Made by a program: the position numbers and the translations under genes. Shown piece by piece: positions 1-8,995 of a stretch of 64,000 bases of DNA (its first letter is position 1; each line of letters begins with the position of its first letter). The notes under the pieces are model-generated. The model made no database searches. It was not told the DNA's origin and was given only the letters and a program-made list of their open reading frames with translations. Source of the stretch: an uncultured Pseudomonadota bacterium. Its GTDB lineage: Bacteria; Pseudomonadota; Gammaproteobacteria; Steroidobacterales; Steroidobacteraceae. The stretch lies in assembly GCA_903868595.1 (NCBI GenBank), contig CAIPVV010000017.1, positions 62,001-126,000 on the forward strand. The letters are read 5' to 3'.

Positions 1-379
1 GGGCATCGATCAACTGGGTCCAGTGGCTCGCCGACTGGCGGTCCGGCCCCCGGCCCCCTTCCGCCGGCTCCAGCTTCGCCTTGCGCTCCACCACGGGAGC
101 CCCGATCGGCCCCACGGCGATCACCACATAGCCCTGAGCCGCGATCTGGCTCAGGAAGCTGCGGGCGCGGTTGCCGAGGTTCAGGCACTCGCCGTTGGCC
201 CACACCACGACCGGCCAGTGGCCGGGCCGGGAGGTCAGGTCGGTCGGCCGGTATACGGTGTGGGTCGGCAGGCCCGCATCCATCGTCATGATGACGGGAA
301 GGGCCTGCGCGACCGCCACGAAGGGGAGCGTGGTGCCCAGCAGCAGCGCCAGGCGCCGCAGGATGTTGACATGGCGCAA
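1..379 (-). CDS. Secreted alpha/beta-hydrolase-like protein (3' end outside window)
   Basis: The frame reads without a stop from a TTG start at 379 to the left edge, so the C-terminus is missing. TTG is chosen because a GGGGGAG ribosome-binding site lies about six bases upstream and the next residues form a signal peptide (basic start, LRRLALLLG core, cleavage near AVAQA). The mature part has an alpha/beta-hydrolase-like strand-turn-strand pattern (WPVVVWANGECLNLG, then GYVVIAVGPIG). The nucleophile and histidine would lie beyond the window, so activity cannot be judged. The ATG at 373 is in another frame and gives an unlikely protein. Confidence 0.6.
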   Translation of the reverse strand, partial: MRHVNILRRLALLLGTTLPFVAVAQALPVIMTMDAGLPTHTVYRPTDLTSRPGHWPVVVWANGECLNLGNRARSFLSQIAAQGYVVIAVGPIGAPVVERKAKLEPAEGGRGPDRQSASHWTQLIDA

Positions 380-448
380 AATTGACTCCCCCTGACGAAT
401 GGGGTGATTGTTCCCCACAGTGCCGCTCCGAAGCGAGGCCTGCGAACC

Positions 449-709
449 ATGCTGAAGTCGATGCTGTTGTGCACCGTGGCGCTGCGCGCGGCAGCCACCG
501 TGCTGGCGGCCGATCCGGACGGTGCGCGCCGGAACGGCTACCAGCGGATCAACCAGGACGACGCGAACCGCTGCTGCCGCACCGATTTCGAGCCGGGCTC
601 CCACGGCCGCACCCCCACCGCGGGCCTGCCGGAGCAGGCGCTGCAGGAACGCTCGCAGTGGGGGCTGCACGAGATCACTCGGGCTGCAGCGCCTCCGCAG
701 GGCACGTGA
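449..709 (+). CDS. Small secreted protein of unknown function
   Basis: An 86-residue open frame with a plausible signal peptide (MLKSMLLCTVALRAAATVLA) and a short polar mature part with a CC pair in DANRCCRTDF. I recognise no family. It ends four bases before the start of the GH17-like gene, so the two are probably co-transcribed. An upstream in-frame start at 404 would put a poor extension before the signal peptide, so ATG 449 is preferred. The gene is modestly supported: it rests on the signal peptide and the spacing to its neighbour. Confidence 0.45.
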   Translation: MLKSMLLCTVALRAAATVLAADPDGARRNGYQRINQDDANRCCRTDFEPGSHGRTPTAGLPEQALQERSQWGLHEITRAAAPPQGT

Positions 710-713
710 AACC

Positions 714-1697
714 ATGACCTGCGTGCGGGGCATCCTGGCCGCGACGCTGCTGCTGTGGGCAGTTGCGGCCCGCGCCGCGCCGCTGTGCGGCCGGCATCCG
801 GCGGCGGCACCCGGTCTCGCCCGGCTCTCCCAGGCGCTTCAGGCGGGACGCTTCGTGGCCTACCAGCCGACGCAGATCCGCGTCATTGACGGCAAGGCCA
901 GCCGCGCCGATGAGGCCGGCATCCGCGCAGACCTTCAGGCACTGCGACCGCGATTTGACGCCTTGGTGACCTACGGCGCATTGAATGGCGCGGATCGCGT
1001 GGCGGACGTGGCGGCGGCACTGGGCTACCGCGCGGTGATCCTGGGCATCTGGGACGTGAAGGATCCCGCCGAGGTACAGGCGGGGCTCGCGGCGGCCGCG
1101 CGCCAGCCAAAGCTCGTCGTGGGATTGTCGCTCGGCAACGAGCGCGTCCTGGCGGGCAAGACGGACTTCGCGAGCCTCGCCCAGGCCCTGGATCGGCTGC
1201 GTCGCCAGGCGCCCCAGCTGCCGCTGGCCACCACCGAGCCCTTCCACCTGTTCGTGCAGCCGGCGGCGGCGCCGCTCCTGGCGAGCGCCGACTTCCTGCT
1301 GATCAACGCCCATCCGGTGTTCCAGCCGTGGTTCCGCGACGCCAGTGCCCAGGACGCGGCGCGCTTCGTGGTCAACGTGGCCGCCGAGGTCGCGGCGGTT
1401 TACTGCGGACCGGTGCTTGTGAAGGAGACGGGCGTGCCCACGGCGCCGGCGTCCCTGGGGTTCAGCGCCGAGCGGCAGGCGAGCTTCTTCGCGGCGCTGC
1501 GCGTGCAACTGCCGCCCACCCCGGAACGCGCCTTCGCCTATTTCTCCGCCTTCGATGCCGCCTGGCGCGTCCAGGACTCCCACCCGACGGGCGGTCCGCA
1601 GCCGCAGGAAGGGTCCTGGGGACTCTTCAGCGAAGAGCGTGTCCCCAAGGCTGCGGCGCTGGAGGTGTCCCTGCTGGCGGTGCCGAGGCGGCCCTGA
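714..1697 (+). CDS. GH17-like secreted beta-glucan hydrolase-type protein
   Basis: 327 residues with a signal peptide of about 21 residues. The fold pattern matches glycoside hydrolase family 17 (beta-1,3-glucanases): the acid/base motif is visible as SLGNE (Glu143) and the nucleophile motif as KETGVPT (Glu239), where family members usually have ETGWP. INAHP near residue 200 matches the strand before the nucleophile. It probably acts on beta-glucans in the periplasm or outside the cell; the substrate is inferred. The start follows the small secreted protein by four bases. A longer frame from 522 overlaps that gene and adds a basic tail, so ATG 714 is chosen. Confidence 0.75.
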   Translation: MTCVRGILAATLLLWAVAARAAPLCGRHPAAAPGLARLSQALQAGRFVAYQPTQIRVIDGKASRADEAGIRADLQALRPRFDALVTYGALNGADRVADVAAALGYRAVILGIWDVKDPAEVQAGLAAAARQPKLVVGLSLGNERVLAGKTDFASLAQALDRLRRQAPQLPLATTEPFHLFVQPAAAPLLASADFLLINAHPVFQPWFRDASAQDAARFVVNVAAEVAAVYCGPVLVKETGVPTAPASLGFSAERQASFFAALRVQLPPTPERAFAYFSAFDAAWRVQDSHPTGGPQPQEGSWGLFSEERVPKAAALEVSLLAVPRRP

Positions 1698-1987
1698 GCG
1701 CTCGGGTCCTTCTTGCCTGGCTGCTGGCGGGCTGTGCACTGCTGCGACGGCTGGGCGGTTGGCTCCTCACCACCGGCCACGGGCCGTTCCACCTGGGCGC
1801 GAAGCCGGACGTTGCCGCCTCGGACTTGTCGACCCTGGCTGCCGGGACCGGGAGGGCGGTCGCCTCGCGAGGTACCGCACCGGCGACGACGACACGAGAC
1901 CTCGCACCCGGACCGCTGGGCGCCGGACTGGAGGGGCGGGAAAGCCCCGCTACGCAGCGGGCAAGACTTGTGCCTGGTGCCACCTAG
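1698..1987 (+). other. Non-coding or decayed stretch upstream of the cytochrome remnant
   Basis: No convincing intact gene. One plus frame starts with a lipobox-like hydrophobic stretch (LLAWLLAGC, about 1712-1738) and runs into TAG at 1985. A different frame contains a haem-type motif CAWCH at 1969-1983. The two cannot be joined without frameshifts. It may be the damaged 5' part of the cytochrome gene that follows, or of a separate c-type cytochrome. Confidence 0.3.
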
Positions 1988-2452
1988 CACCTGCCACAGC
2001 CTGTCCGCCCGGAGGCAGGTCCGATCCTGCCTCCCGCGGCCGTCGGTGGCACGGTGAATCCAGTGCGGGACCTGGTGGCGGCCCGTCAGGGTCTCTTCAT
2101 GCTGTTGCAGCGGTCGCGACTCGCCCTGGGGCGCGACATCTGATCCGACGGCGCCGACGCGCACCGTGCCGCGGCACGGGAGGCCCATCGCATGCAGGTC
2201 CTTGCAGGCCTGATTGGAGATCTGTTTGCGCTCGATACGCGAGGCATGGATGCCCCGAGCAACGCGGCGGACGCGGTGTTTACCCAGCGCGCGGACTTTC
2301 TGAGTGCCGCCGCGGCGCTGGATCGCGCCGCGCGGGACGTCTTGGGGCTGCTGGGCCGCGCGAATCCGCCTCCCGACGCAGTTTCGCTGGCGGCACTGGA
2401 TGCGGCCTGCCTTGGTTGTCACCAACAATTCCTGCGCAGACAGTTGCCTTAA
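1988..2452 (+). pseudogene. Class II (c'-like) cytochrome c, interrupted by an in-frame TGA
   Basis: One reading frame carries a four-helix cytochrome c' pattern: an Arg-rich first helix (LVAARQGLFMLLQRSRLALGRD), then TGA at 2141-2143, then a continuous reading to a C-terminal haem motif CLGCH with an aromatic and basic tail, as in class II cytochromes. The two halves are in the same frame, so one stop codon separates them; CGA to TGA would explain it. No signal peptide is joined in frame because a TAG sits at 1985. The ATG at 2192 would give only an 86-residue C-terminal piece. Likely broken, unless the stop is a sequencing error. Confidence 0.6.
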
Positions 2453-2607
2453 GCGAGTTGGCCTCGCAACGGCGCGTGACGGGCGACAGTTTGTGAAACC
2501 ATCACTCTGGGGGCTAGAATCACCGCGGCGTGCGGATAAGGCCGGTCACAGAGCCGTCCGTGCAGACAAGAAAAATTACGCATTACCTAGTGGAAGGGGA
2601 GTTCTGG

Positions 2608-5490
2608 ATGCCACGTTATCCGTCCGTTCACGCATTTGTTCAGGCCGCGCTGGGCGTTGGACTTCTGTCCGCGTCAGCCGCTGTACTGGCCCAGACGCCG
2701 CCGGCTGCGACGTCGGAGGAGGCTCTCGAGAGCGTCGTCGTTACCGGTACGCGTATCGTTCGCGATGGCTTTCAGTCGCCCACGCCGGTCAGCGTCCTCG
2801 GTGCCGAGCGCCTGGAGGAGCGCGGTGCCAGCAACATCGGCGATGCGCTCAACGAACTGCCGGCATTCCGCGGCACGCAGACGCCGGCATCCCAGGGGCT
2901 GAGCGGCGGCTACATTGGCGGCCGCGTGCTGGACCTGCGCGGTCTGGGCACGCAGCGCACGCTGACCCTGGTGGATGGCAAGCGCTTCGTGCCGTCGACC
3001 ACGCAGGCCACGGTCGATACGAACATGATCCCCGAGGGACTGATCGAGCGGGTCGAGGTCGTCACCGGCGGCGCGTCGGCGGCCTACGGTTCCGATGCGG
3101 TCGCGGGCGTGGTCAACTTCATCGTCAACGAGAAGATGAACGGACTTAAGGTCTCCGCCGAATACGGCAGTTCCAGCCGGTCCGACGACAAGACCACCGC
3201 GTTCCACCTCTCCGGCGGCACCAGCCTCTTTGGCGGTCGTGGACACACGATCTTCGCGGCCGACTACGAGAAGAACGACGGCATTGGCGATTGCCAGACC
3301 CGCTCGTGGTGCGCCAACGGCCAGATCAACTACGGCCGTACTGCCGCGGACGTGGGTTTCGCGGCCAACAACATGTTGTACAACGTGCATCCCTCCACGA
3401 TCGCGCCGGGCGGCGTCATCAACGGCGGACTGCGTGGCTCGGCCGTCGTGTCGACGTTCAACGGCATCGCGTTCAACCCGGACGGCACACCGCGTCCGTT
3501 CGTCTACGGCACCAACAAGAACTCGCTGTTCATGGTGGGCGGCGAGGGCGCGGGCTCCAACCCGTACTTCGACGGCGTGCCGATCATGGCGGCAACCACC
3601 CGGGCAGCGTTCTATACGCGCACGAAGTACGACTTCACCGACGATGTCGTGGGCCGCTTTGATCTCTCCTACGGCCACCTTGAAGGTTTCCACGACGCAA
3701 CGCGCTACCGCAGCAACCTGAGCGCCGCGGCCCAGGTCATCAAGTCCGACAACCCCTACCTGCCGCGCTCCACCAACCCGGCGCTGGACATCCCGACGCT
3801 GCTTGCGGCCAATAACCTCACGGGCCTGCAGCTCGGCCGGGTCTACGATGACTATGGCAATCCGCCGATCGTCAGCAACGACGGTGCGCTGCGAGCCGTG
3901 TTCGCGCTGAACGGCAAGCTGGCCGGCACCTGGACCTGGGACGCCTACTACCAGCTGGGCCGCAACCAGTACAACTCCACGACCAGCAACAATGTCATCA
4001 ACGCGCGCATGGCCAAGGCGATCGACGCGGTGAAGAACCTGTCCAACAACATCGTCTGCCGGGTCAACCTGGTCACCGTCACGGATCCCTCGTGCGTGCC
4101 GCTCAATCCGTTTGGCAACCAGGTGACGGCTGCCGCGTGGCAGTACGTGACCGGCACCTCCGTGCAGACCAACAAGACCATGGAGCATGTGGTCGCCGGC
4201 AACCTGCAGGGCGAGCTGTTCTCAACCTGGGCCGGTCCGGTCAGTGCCGCGACGGGGTTGGAGTACCGCAGCGACACGATCGACGGCAACGCCGACGCCC
4301 TGTCGCAACAGCTGGCGTTCTTCGCCAACAATGCCTCGAAGATCTCAGGCAAGATCGTCGTGAAGGAAGGTTACGTAGAGACGATCGTCCCGCTGGCCAA
4401 GGACCTCTTCCTGGCGAAGGACCTGCAGTTGAACGGTGCCGTGCGTCGCACGATGTACGACCGCAGCAACGCCTCCTCCGGCTCGGAAGTCAAGGCAACG
4501 ACCTGGAAGCTGGGTGGCAGCTGGACGCCGATCGATTCGCTGCGCTTCCGCGCCACCAAGTCGCGTGACATCCGCGCACCCAACATCGCGGAGCTCTTCG
4601 GCCCCACGACCTCCGGGTTCGCGATCCTCAACGACCCGCAGCGCAACGGTGCGCAGACCAACCCGGCCACGCTCTCCGGTGCCAACTCGGCCCTCGTGCC
4701 GGAGTCTGCCGACACGCGTACGGTTGGCTTCGTGCTGCAGCCGCAGGTGGATGGCGCCCTCGGCCGTGCACAGCTGTCGGTGGACTACTACGACATCACC
4801 ATCAACCAGGCGATCGGTACGCTGGGAGCCCAGACCGTGGTGACGCGCTGCTTCCAGGGCGCCACCGAGTTCTGCGGCCTGATCACGCGTGACCCCAATA
4901 CCCAGGTGATCACGCTGGTGCAGGACGTATTGCAGAACGTCAACAAGTTGATCACCCGCGGCGTGGACATCGAGGTGGACTACAAGCAGCCGCTGGGCGA
5001 TCTGGGCGGTCTGGACCTTCGCTTCCTGGCTACGATCGTCAGCTCCCTGAAGACCGTCGACAGTGGTGGTGCGGTGGACCGCGCGGGCCAGACGGGACTT
5101 CGTGGCGGCACGATCCCTGGGATCCCGGACTACACGCTGGATGCGATGGCCACCTGGCGTCGCGGCCCCGCGCAGCTCAGCCTGCATGGCCGCTACATCC
5201 CGGCGGGTATCTACAACGCGTTGTTCGTTGGTCCCGACCAGCCGGGCTTCTCGCTCGCACTGGGCAACAGCACCAACAACAACAACGTGCCGGCGGCGAC
5301 GTACCTGGATCTCACGGGCCAGTACGCGCTGAAGTCCATTGGCAGCGGCGATCTGGTGGTGTTCGGTGCGATCAACAACATCACGGACAAGGATCCGCCG
5401 AGCACCCCGGGTGCCAACGGTTCCGGCAACAACGTGCTGTTTGACGTGATCGGCCGCAACTACAAGGTCGGTGTGCGCTACAAGTTCTAG
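2608..5490 (+). CDS. TonB-dependent outer-membrane receptor
   Basis: 960 residues. A signal peptide of about 28 residues ends near AVLAQ. The plug domain begins with SVVVTGTR (residues 42-49), followed by the usual plug elements (GDALNELPAF, RVLDLRGLGTQRTLTLVDG, IPEGLIERVEVVTGGASAAYGSDAVAGVVNFI). The rest is a 22-strand-type barrel ending in the terminal aromatic KVGVRYKF. The substrate is unknown; receptors of this subfamily take up siderophores, carbohydrates or other small molecules. ATG 2608 is preferred over an upstream start because AGGGGAG lies just ahead of it and the signal peptide starts there. It appears to be a single transcription unit and meets the ABC-F gene tail to tail. Confidence 0.9.
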   Translation: MPRYPSVHAFVQAALGVGLLSASAAVLAQTPPAATSEEALESVVVTGTRIVRDGFQSPTPVSVLGAERLEERGASNIGDALNELPAFRGTQTPASQGLSGGYIGGRVLDLRGLGTQRTLTLVDGKRFVPSTTQATVDTNMIPEGLIERVEVVTGGASAAYGSDAVAGVVNFIVNEKMNGLKVSAEYGSSSRSDDKTTAFHLSGGTSLFGGRGHTIFAADYEKNDGIGDCQTRSWCANGQINYGRTAADVGFAANNMLYNVHPSTIAPGGVINGGLRGSAVVSTFNGIAFNPDGTPRPFVYGTNKNSLFMVGGEGAGSNPYFDGVPIMAATTRAAFYTRTKYDFTDDVVGRFDLSYGHLEGFHDATRYRSNLSAAAQVIKSDNPYLPRSTNPALDIPTLLAANNLTGLQLGRVYDDYGNPPIVSNDGALRAVFALNGKLAGTWTWDAYYQLGRNQYNSTTSNNVINARMAKAIDAVKNLSNNIVCRVNLVTVTDPSCVPLNPFGNQVTAAAWQYVTGTSVQTNKTMEHVVAGNLQGELFSTWAGPVSAATGLEYRSDTIDGNADALSQQLAFFANNASKISGKIVVKEGYVETIVPLAKDLFLAKDLQLNGAVRRTMYDRSNASSGSEVKATTWKLGGSWTPIDSLRFRATKSRDIRAPNIAELFGPTTSGFAILNDPQRNGAQTNPATLSGANSALVPESADTRTVGFVLQPQVDGALGRAQLSVDYYDITINQAIGTLGAQTVVTRCFQGATEFCGLITRDPNTQVITLVQDVLQNVNKLITRGVDIEVDYKQPLGDLGGLDLRFLATIVSSLKTVDSGGAVDRAGQTGLRGGTIPGIPDYTLDAMATWRRGPAQLSLHGRYIPAGIYNALFVGPDQPGFSLALGNSTNNNNVPAATYLDLTGQYALKSIGSGDLVVFGAINNITDKDPPSTPGANGSGNNVLFDVIGRNYKVGVRYKF

Positions 5491-5524
5491 GGACTTGCGC
5501 CTCTTGTAAGCGACACGGACTCGG

Positions 5525-5546
5525 GCAGGCGGGACTAACCGCCTGC
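5525..5546. terminator. Hairpin between convergent TonB-receptor and ABC-F genes
   Basis: GCAGGCGG (5525-5532) and CCGCCTGC (5539-5546) form a perfect eight-base-pair stem with a six-base loop that contains the ABC-F stop codon. There is no T-run on either side, so it is a weak intrinsic terminator or a general 3'-end hairpin for both convergent genes. Confidence 0.45.
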
Positions 5547-7463
5547 CTGCTCGAGCTCCTCCGAGGCCGCCATCCAGGCCGCTTCGACTTCCTCGGTTTC
5601 CTTTACCACTGCCGCCCGCCGGGCCGTGAGTTCCAGCAGGTTCTTCTTCTGTGCCTCGCCATACAGGGCGGGATCGGCCAGCAGAGACTCTAGTTCCGCG
5701 GCCTGCGTCGCCAGCTGCGTGAGTCGTTTCTCGCTCTTCTCGATGCGCGTTCGCAGCGGCGCCAGCCGGCTGCGGCGCTCGGCTTCCTCGCGCTTGCGCT
5801 GCTTGCGGTCCTCCGCGCTCTCGGCGGCCACCGGCGGGCTTGTCGACAGGGGTGCGGCCTGCGCATGGGCGGGGGCGCCATCGGTCTGCGCCAGCCAGCT
5901 GGAGTAGTCCTCCAGGTCCCCGTCGAAGGGCTGGGCGCGCCCCGCGTGCACGATGTAGAACGCGTCGTTCACGGTGCGCAGCAGGTGCCGATCGTGGGAG
6001 ACCATGACCACGGCCCCTTGGTAATCCTGCAGCGCCATCGCCAGCGCCTGGCGCATCTCCAGGTCCAGGTGGTTGGTCGGCTCATCCAGCAGCAGCAGGT
6101 TCGGACGCTGATAGGCCACGATCGCCAGCACCAGGCGGGCCTTCTCGCCGCCGGAGAAGGGCGCTACCGGCTCGAACACGCGGTCGCCCCGGAAGCCGAA
6201 GCTGCCCAGGTAGTCGCGTAGCTCCTGCTCGGTGCCGGCGATGCCCGCGGCAAGCCCGGCTCGGCGCAGGTTCCCCAGCGGCGAGTCGCGTACGTCGAGC
6301 TGTTCCAGTTGGTGCTGGGCGAAGTAGCCGATGCGCAGGTCGCGCGCATCGGTACGCGTGCCGCTGAAGGCCGGCAGTTCGCCGGCGAGCAGTTTCATGA
6401 GCGTGGACTTGCCCGCGCCGTTGCGCCCCAGCAGCGCGATGCGGTCTCCCGGATAGAGCGTGAGGGTCACCTTGGTGAGCAGCGTGCGCTCGCCATAGCC
6501 GGTGGACTGATCCTCGATCGCCAGCAGCGGGCGCGGTAACTTGAGCGGCGGGGCGAAGCTGAACTGGAAGGGGGAGTCCACGTGCGCCGGTGCGATGCGG
6601 GCCATGCGCTCCAGTGCCTTGATGCGGCTCTGTGCCTGGCGGGCCTTGGTGGCCTGCGCGCGGAAGCGCTCCACGAAGGATTCCATGTGCTTGATCTCGC
6701 GCTGCTGGCGCGTGAACAGCGCGGCCTGTTCGGCCAGCTGCGCCGCCCGCTGGGTTTCGAAATCCGAATAGTTGCCACGGTAGGCCGTGGCCTTGCCGTG
6801 CTCCAGGTTCACGATGCGGTCGACAACACGGTCCAGGAATTCCCGGTCGTGCGCGATCAGCATCAGCGTCCCGGGGTATTCGCGCAGCCAGGTCTCAAGC
6901 CAGAGGATGGCGTCCAGGTCCAGGTGATTGGTCGGCTCATCCAGCAGCAGCAGGTCCGAGCGGCACATCAGCGCCTTGGCGACGTTGAGCCGCACGCGCC
7001 AGCCGCCCGAGAAGTCCTTGACCGCGCGCGTCTCGTCCGCCGTCACGAAGCCCAGGCCGTGCAGCAGCTGCGCGCCGCGGGAGCGCGCGTCGTAGCCGCC
7101 TACGGCGGCGTACTGCGCGTACAGGTTCGCCAGGCGGGTGCCATCGTCGTTGCGCGCCTCCGCCTCGGCAATGCGCCGCTCGATCGTGCGCAGCTCCGCG
7201 TCGCCGTCGAGCACGAAGTCCAGGGCGAGTTGCTCGGTCGCCTCCAGCTCCTGGGAGACGTGGGCGATCTCCAGGTTCGTCGGCATCTCGAAGTGACCGG
7301 CATCCGGGTGCAGCTCGCCTCGCACCAATGCCATGAGGCTGGACTTGCCGCTGCCGTTCTCGCCGGTGATGCCGGCCTTCTCGCCGCGGAAAATGCTGAA
7401 GTCTGCGCCGGCGAACAGGATTCGCGGACCGCGCCGGATGGTGACGTCATCGAACTTGATCAT
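5535..7463 (-). CDS. ABC-F family ATPase, YheS/Uup type
   Basis: 642 residues with two ATP-binding cassettes on one chain and no membrane segments, the ABC-F layout of ribosome-associated translation factors. First Walker A is GENGSGKSS (34-42), first signature FSGGWRVRL, first Walker B LLLLDEPTNHLDLDAILWLE. The second cassette has GRNGAGKST and FSGGEKARL with another DEPTNHLD. The linker and the C-terminus (repeated E/R/K/A around ESAEDRKQRKREEAERR) are predicted coiled coil, as in YheS. It starts at ATG 7463; an upstream in-frame ATG would add a Pro/Ala-rich extension before the conserved MIKFDDV start. It probably binds the ribosomal E site; that role is by family. Confidence 0.9.
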   Translation of the reverse strand: MIKFDDVTIRRGPRILFAGADFSIFRGEKAGITGENGSGKSSLMALVRGELHPDAGHFEMPTNLEIAHVSQELEATEQLALDFVLDGDAELRTIERRIAEAEARNDDGTRLANLYAQYAAVGGYDARSRGAQLLHGLGFVTADETRAVKDFSGGWRVRLNVAKALMCRSDLLLLDEPTNHLDLDAILWLETWLREYPGTLMLIAHDREFLDRVVDRIVNLEHGKATAYRGNYSDFETQRAAQLAEQAALFTRQQREIKHMESFVERFRAQATKARQAQSRIKALERMARIAPAHVDSPFQFSFAPPLKLPRPLLAIEDQSTGYGERTLLTKVTLTLYPGDRIALLGRNGAGKSTLMKLLAGELPAFSGTRTDARDLRIGYFAQHQLEQLDVRDSPLGNLRRAGLAAGIAGTEQELRDYLGSFGFRGDRVFEPVAPFSGGEKARLVLAIVAYQRPNLLLLDEPTNHLDLEMRQALAMALQDYQGAVVMVSHDRHLLRTVNDAFYIVHAGRAQPFDGDLEDYSSWLAQTDGAPAHAQAAPLSTSPPVAAESAEDRKQRKREEAERRSRLAPLRTRIEKSEKRLTQLATQAAELESLLADPALYGEAQKKNLLELTARRAAVVKETEEVEAAWMAASEELEQAGG

Positions 7464-7525
7464 GGGGGCGGGAAGGCTATAGGCCCTTACCGGGGCGGGC
7501 AAGCGCGGGTTAGGCTGCAGGGACC

Positions 7526-8509
7526 ATGCCCCTGCCCGTACTGGATATCCGCCGCCCCGGCTTCATTGATGCCTTGCGCAGCGCCGCCCGTGACGTCGGT
7601 TTCTTCTATCTCATGGGCCACGACGTTCCGGATGCGCTGGCCGACGCCCTGTTCGCCGCCTCGCGGCGCTTCTTCTGCCTGCCGGAGCCGCAGAAGCGGG
7701 CCATAGAGATGGCCAACTCGCCGCATTTCCGCGGGTATACGCGCCTGGGGGATGAACGCACGGGCGGCCGCACCGACTGGCGGGAGCAGCTGGACCTGGG
7801 GCTGGAGGTGGCGGCCTTGCCGCTGGCGCCAGGGGATCCGGCGTGGAGGCGCCTGCAGGGGCCCAACCAGTGGCCAGCGCAGGTGCCAGAGCTCCAGCCG
7901 CTGGTGCAGGAGTGGCACGAGCGCTGTCACGCGGTGGCGGTGCGCCTGCTGGAGGCCTTTGCCCAGGCGCTGGAGCAACCGGCGGATACCTTCGCCACCG
8001 CCCTGAGCGGCATCCCCAACCAGGTGGTCAAGACGATCCGCTATCCGGGTCGTGATGTGGCGCGGGATGCGCAGGGCTGCGGGGCGCACAAGGACTCGGA
8101 ATTCCTGACGTTGCTGCGCCAGGAACAGGTGGGCGGCCTGCAGGTGCTGGGGGAGCAGGGGTGGGTCGAGGCACCGCCGCTGCCCGGCAGCTTCGTGGTG
8201 AACACGGGGGAGCTGCTGGAACTGGCCTCCAACGGCTACCTGCGCGCGACGGTGCACCGCGTGATGGCGCCGCCGGCGGGGGTCGAGCGGCTGTCCATCG
8301 CCTTCTTCCTGGCCGCGCGCCTGGATGCCACGGTGCCCCGGTTGAACCTCTCGCCCCGGCTGGCGGCCGAGGCGCGTGGGCCGGCCAGCGATCCGGACAA
8401 CCCGCTGTATCACCAGGTCGGCCTCAATACCCTCAAGGGCCGTTTGCGCTCCCATCCGGACGTTGCGCGTCGCCACTACGCCGATGTCCTGGCCCTGACG
8501 CCGCGTTAG
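7526..8509 (+). CDS. Isopenicillin-N-synthase-like 2-oxoglutarate/Fe(II) oxygenase
   Basis: 327 residues. The Fe(II) triad is visible as His188-x-Asp190 (GAHKDSEFLTLL) and His244 (ATVHRV). The co-substrate pair Arg255/Ser257 lies in ERLSIAFF. The N-terminal part has the DIOX-type DVGFFYLMGH motif. Such proteins catalyse oxidative reactions on small molecules or peptides in the cytoplasm. The natural substrate is unknown, and no biosynthetic cluster surrounds the gene. It is divergent from the ABC-F gene and is followed nine bases later by the damaged dioxygenase, suggesting one transcript. Confidence 0.85.
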   Translation: MPLPVLDIRRPGFIDALRSAARDVGFFYLMGHDVPDALADALFAASRRFFCLPEPQKRAIEMANSPHFRGYTRLGDERTGGRTDWREQLDLGLEVAALPLAPGDPAWRRLQGPNQWPAQVPELQPLVQEWHERCHAVAVRLLEAFAQALEQPADTFATALSGIPNQVVKTIRYPGRDVARDAQGCGAHKDSEFLTLLRQEQVGGLQVLGEQGWVEAPPLPGSFVVNTGELLELASNGYLRATVHRVMAPPAGVERLSIAFFLAARLDATVPRLNLSPRLAAEARGPASDPDNPLYHQVGLNTLKGRLRSHPDVARRHYADVLALTPR

Positions 8510-8518
8510 GCTACGCGC

Positions 8519-8995
8519 ATGTCACAGTTCATCCCGCCGCTGTTCGTCTCGCAGGGCTCGCCCCGGCTTTTCCTGGCAGTGGGGCGTGCCGGGAACCTGC
8601 TGAGCGCGCCCGGGCAGGCGCTGCCGCGACCCCGGGTGATCCTCGTGGCCTCGGCGCACTGGGATACGAACCTCCCGGCGGTGAGCACGACCGAGCATCC
8701 GCCCGCGATCCCCGATTGCTACGGCTTTCCCGCGCGGCCCGACACGCGTCCCGCCTGGGCCGGTGGCTGCGTTGACGGGATCGCCGCGCGGCTCGCGCCG
8801 GCGGATGCCGACGGCCTGCTGGACTGCCGGCGCGCAGCACCGCACGGGGCACGGGCGCATCCCACGGAGGATCACCAGGTGCCGCTGTCCTTCGCGCGGG
8901 GTGCCGGGGGTGGTGGCGGACACGGGCTGCCGGCCGGGGCGACGCGGGGATCGCTGGCCATGGACGCGTTTGTTTTCGAAGGGAGAATCGGATGA
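8519..8995 (+). pseudogene. Extradiol dioxygenase (DODA/LigB family) with internal deletion
   Basis: 158 residues against roughly 260 in intact 4,5-DOPA-type extradiol dioxygenases. The N-terminal part matches (LPRPRVILVASAHW, with metal-binding His47; STTEHPPAIPDCYGFP) and so does the C-terminal end (APHGARAHPTEDHQVPL and RGSLAMDAFVF). The central ~100 residues are absent, the join being near DADGLLD around residue 98-102. The first metal ligand is also gone: the usual SHGSP reads SQGSP (Gln12). With two lesions the product is very unlikely to be active. The frame stays open, so a short protein could be made. It shares ATGA with the copper chaperone downstream. Confidence 0.7.

Noticed and set aside
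1538-2428. 296-codon minus-strand frame over the cytochrome region
   Set aside because: Arg/Gln/Gly-rich with no domain; the class II cytochrome pattern is on the plus strand.
2674-4188. 504-codon minus-strand frame over the first TonB receptor
   Set aside because: Val/Arg/His-rich antisense frame; no recognisable domain.
8161-8775. 204-codon plus-strand frame over the oxygenase end and the truncated dioxygenase
   Set aside because: Gly/Ala/Arg-rich shadow; both real genes are in other frames.
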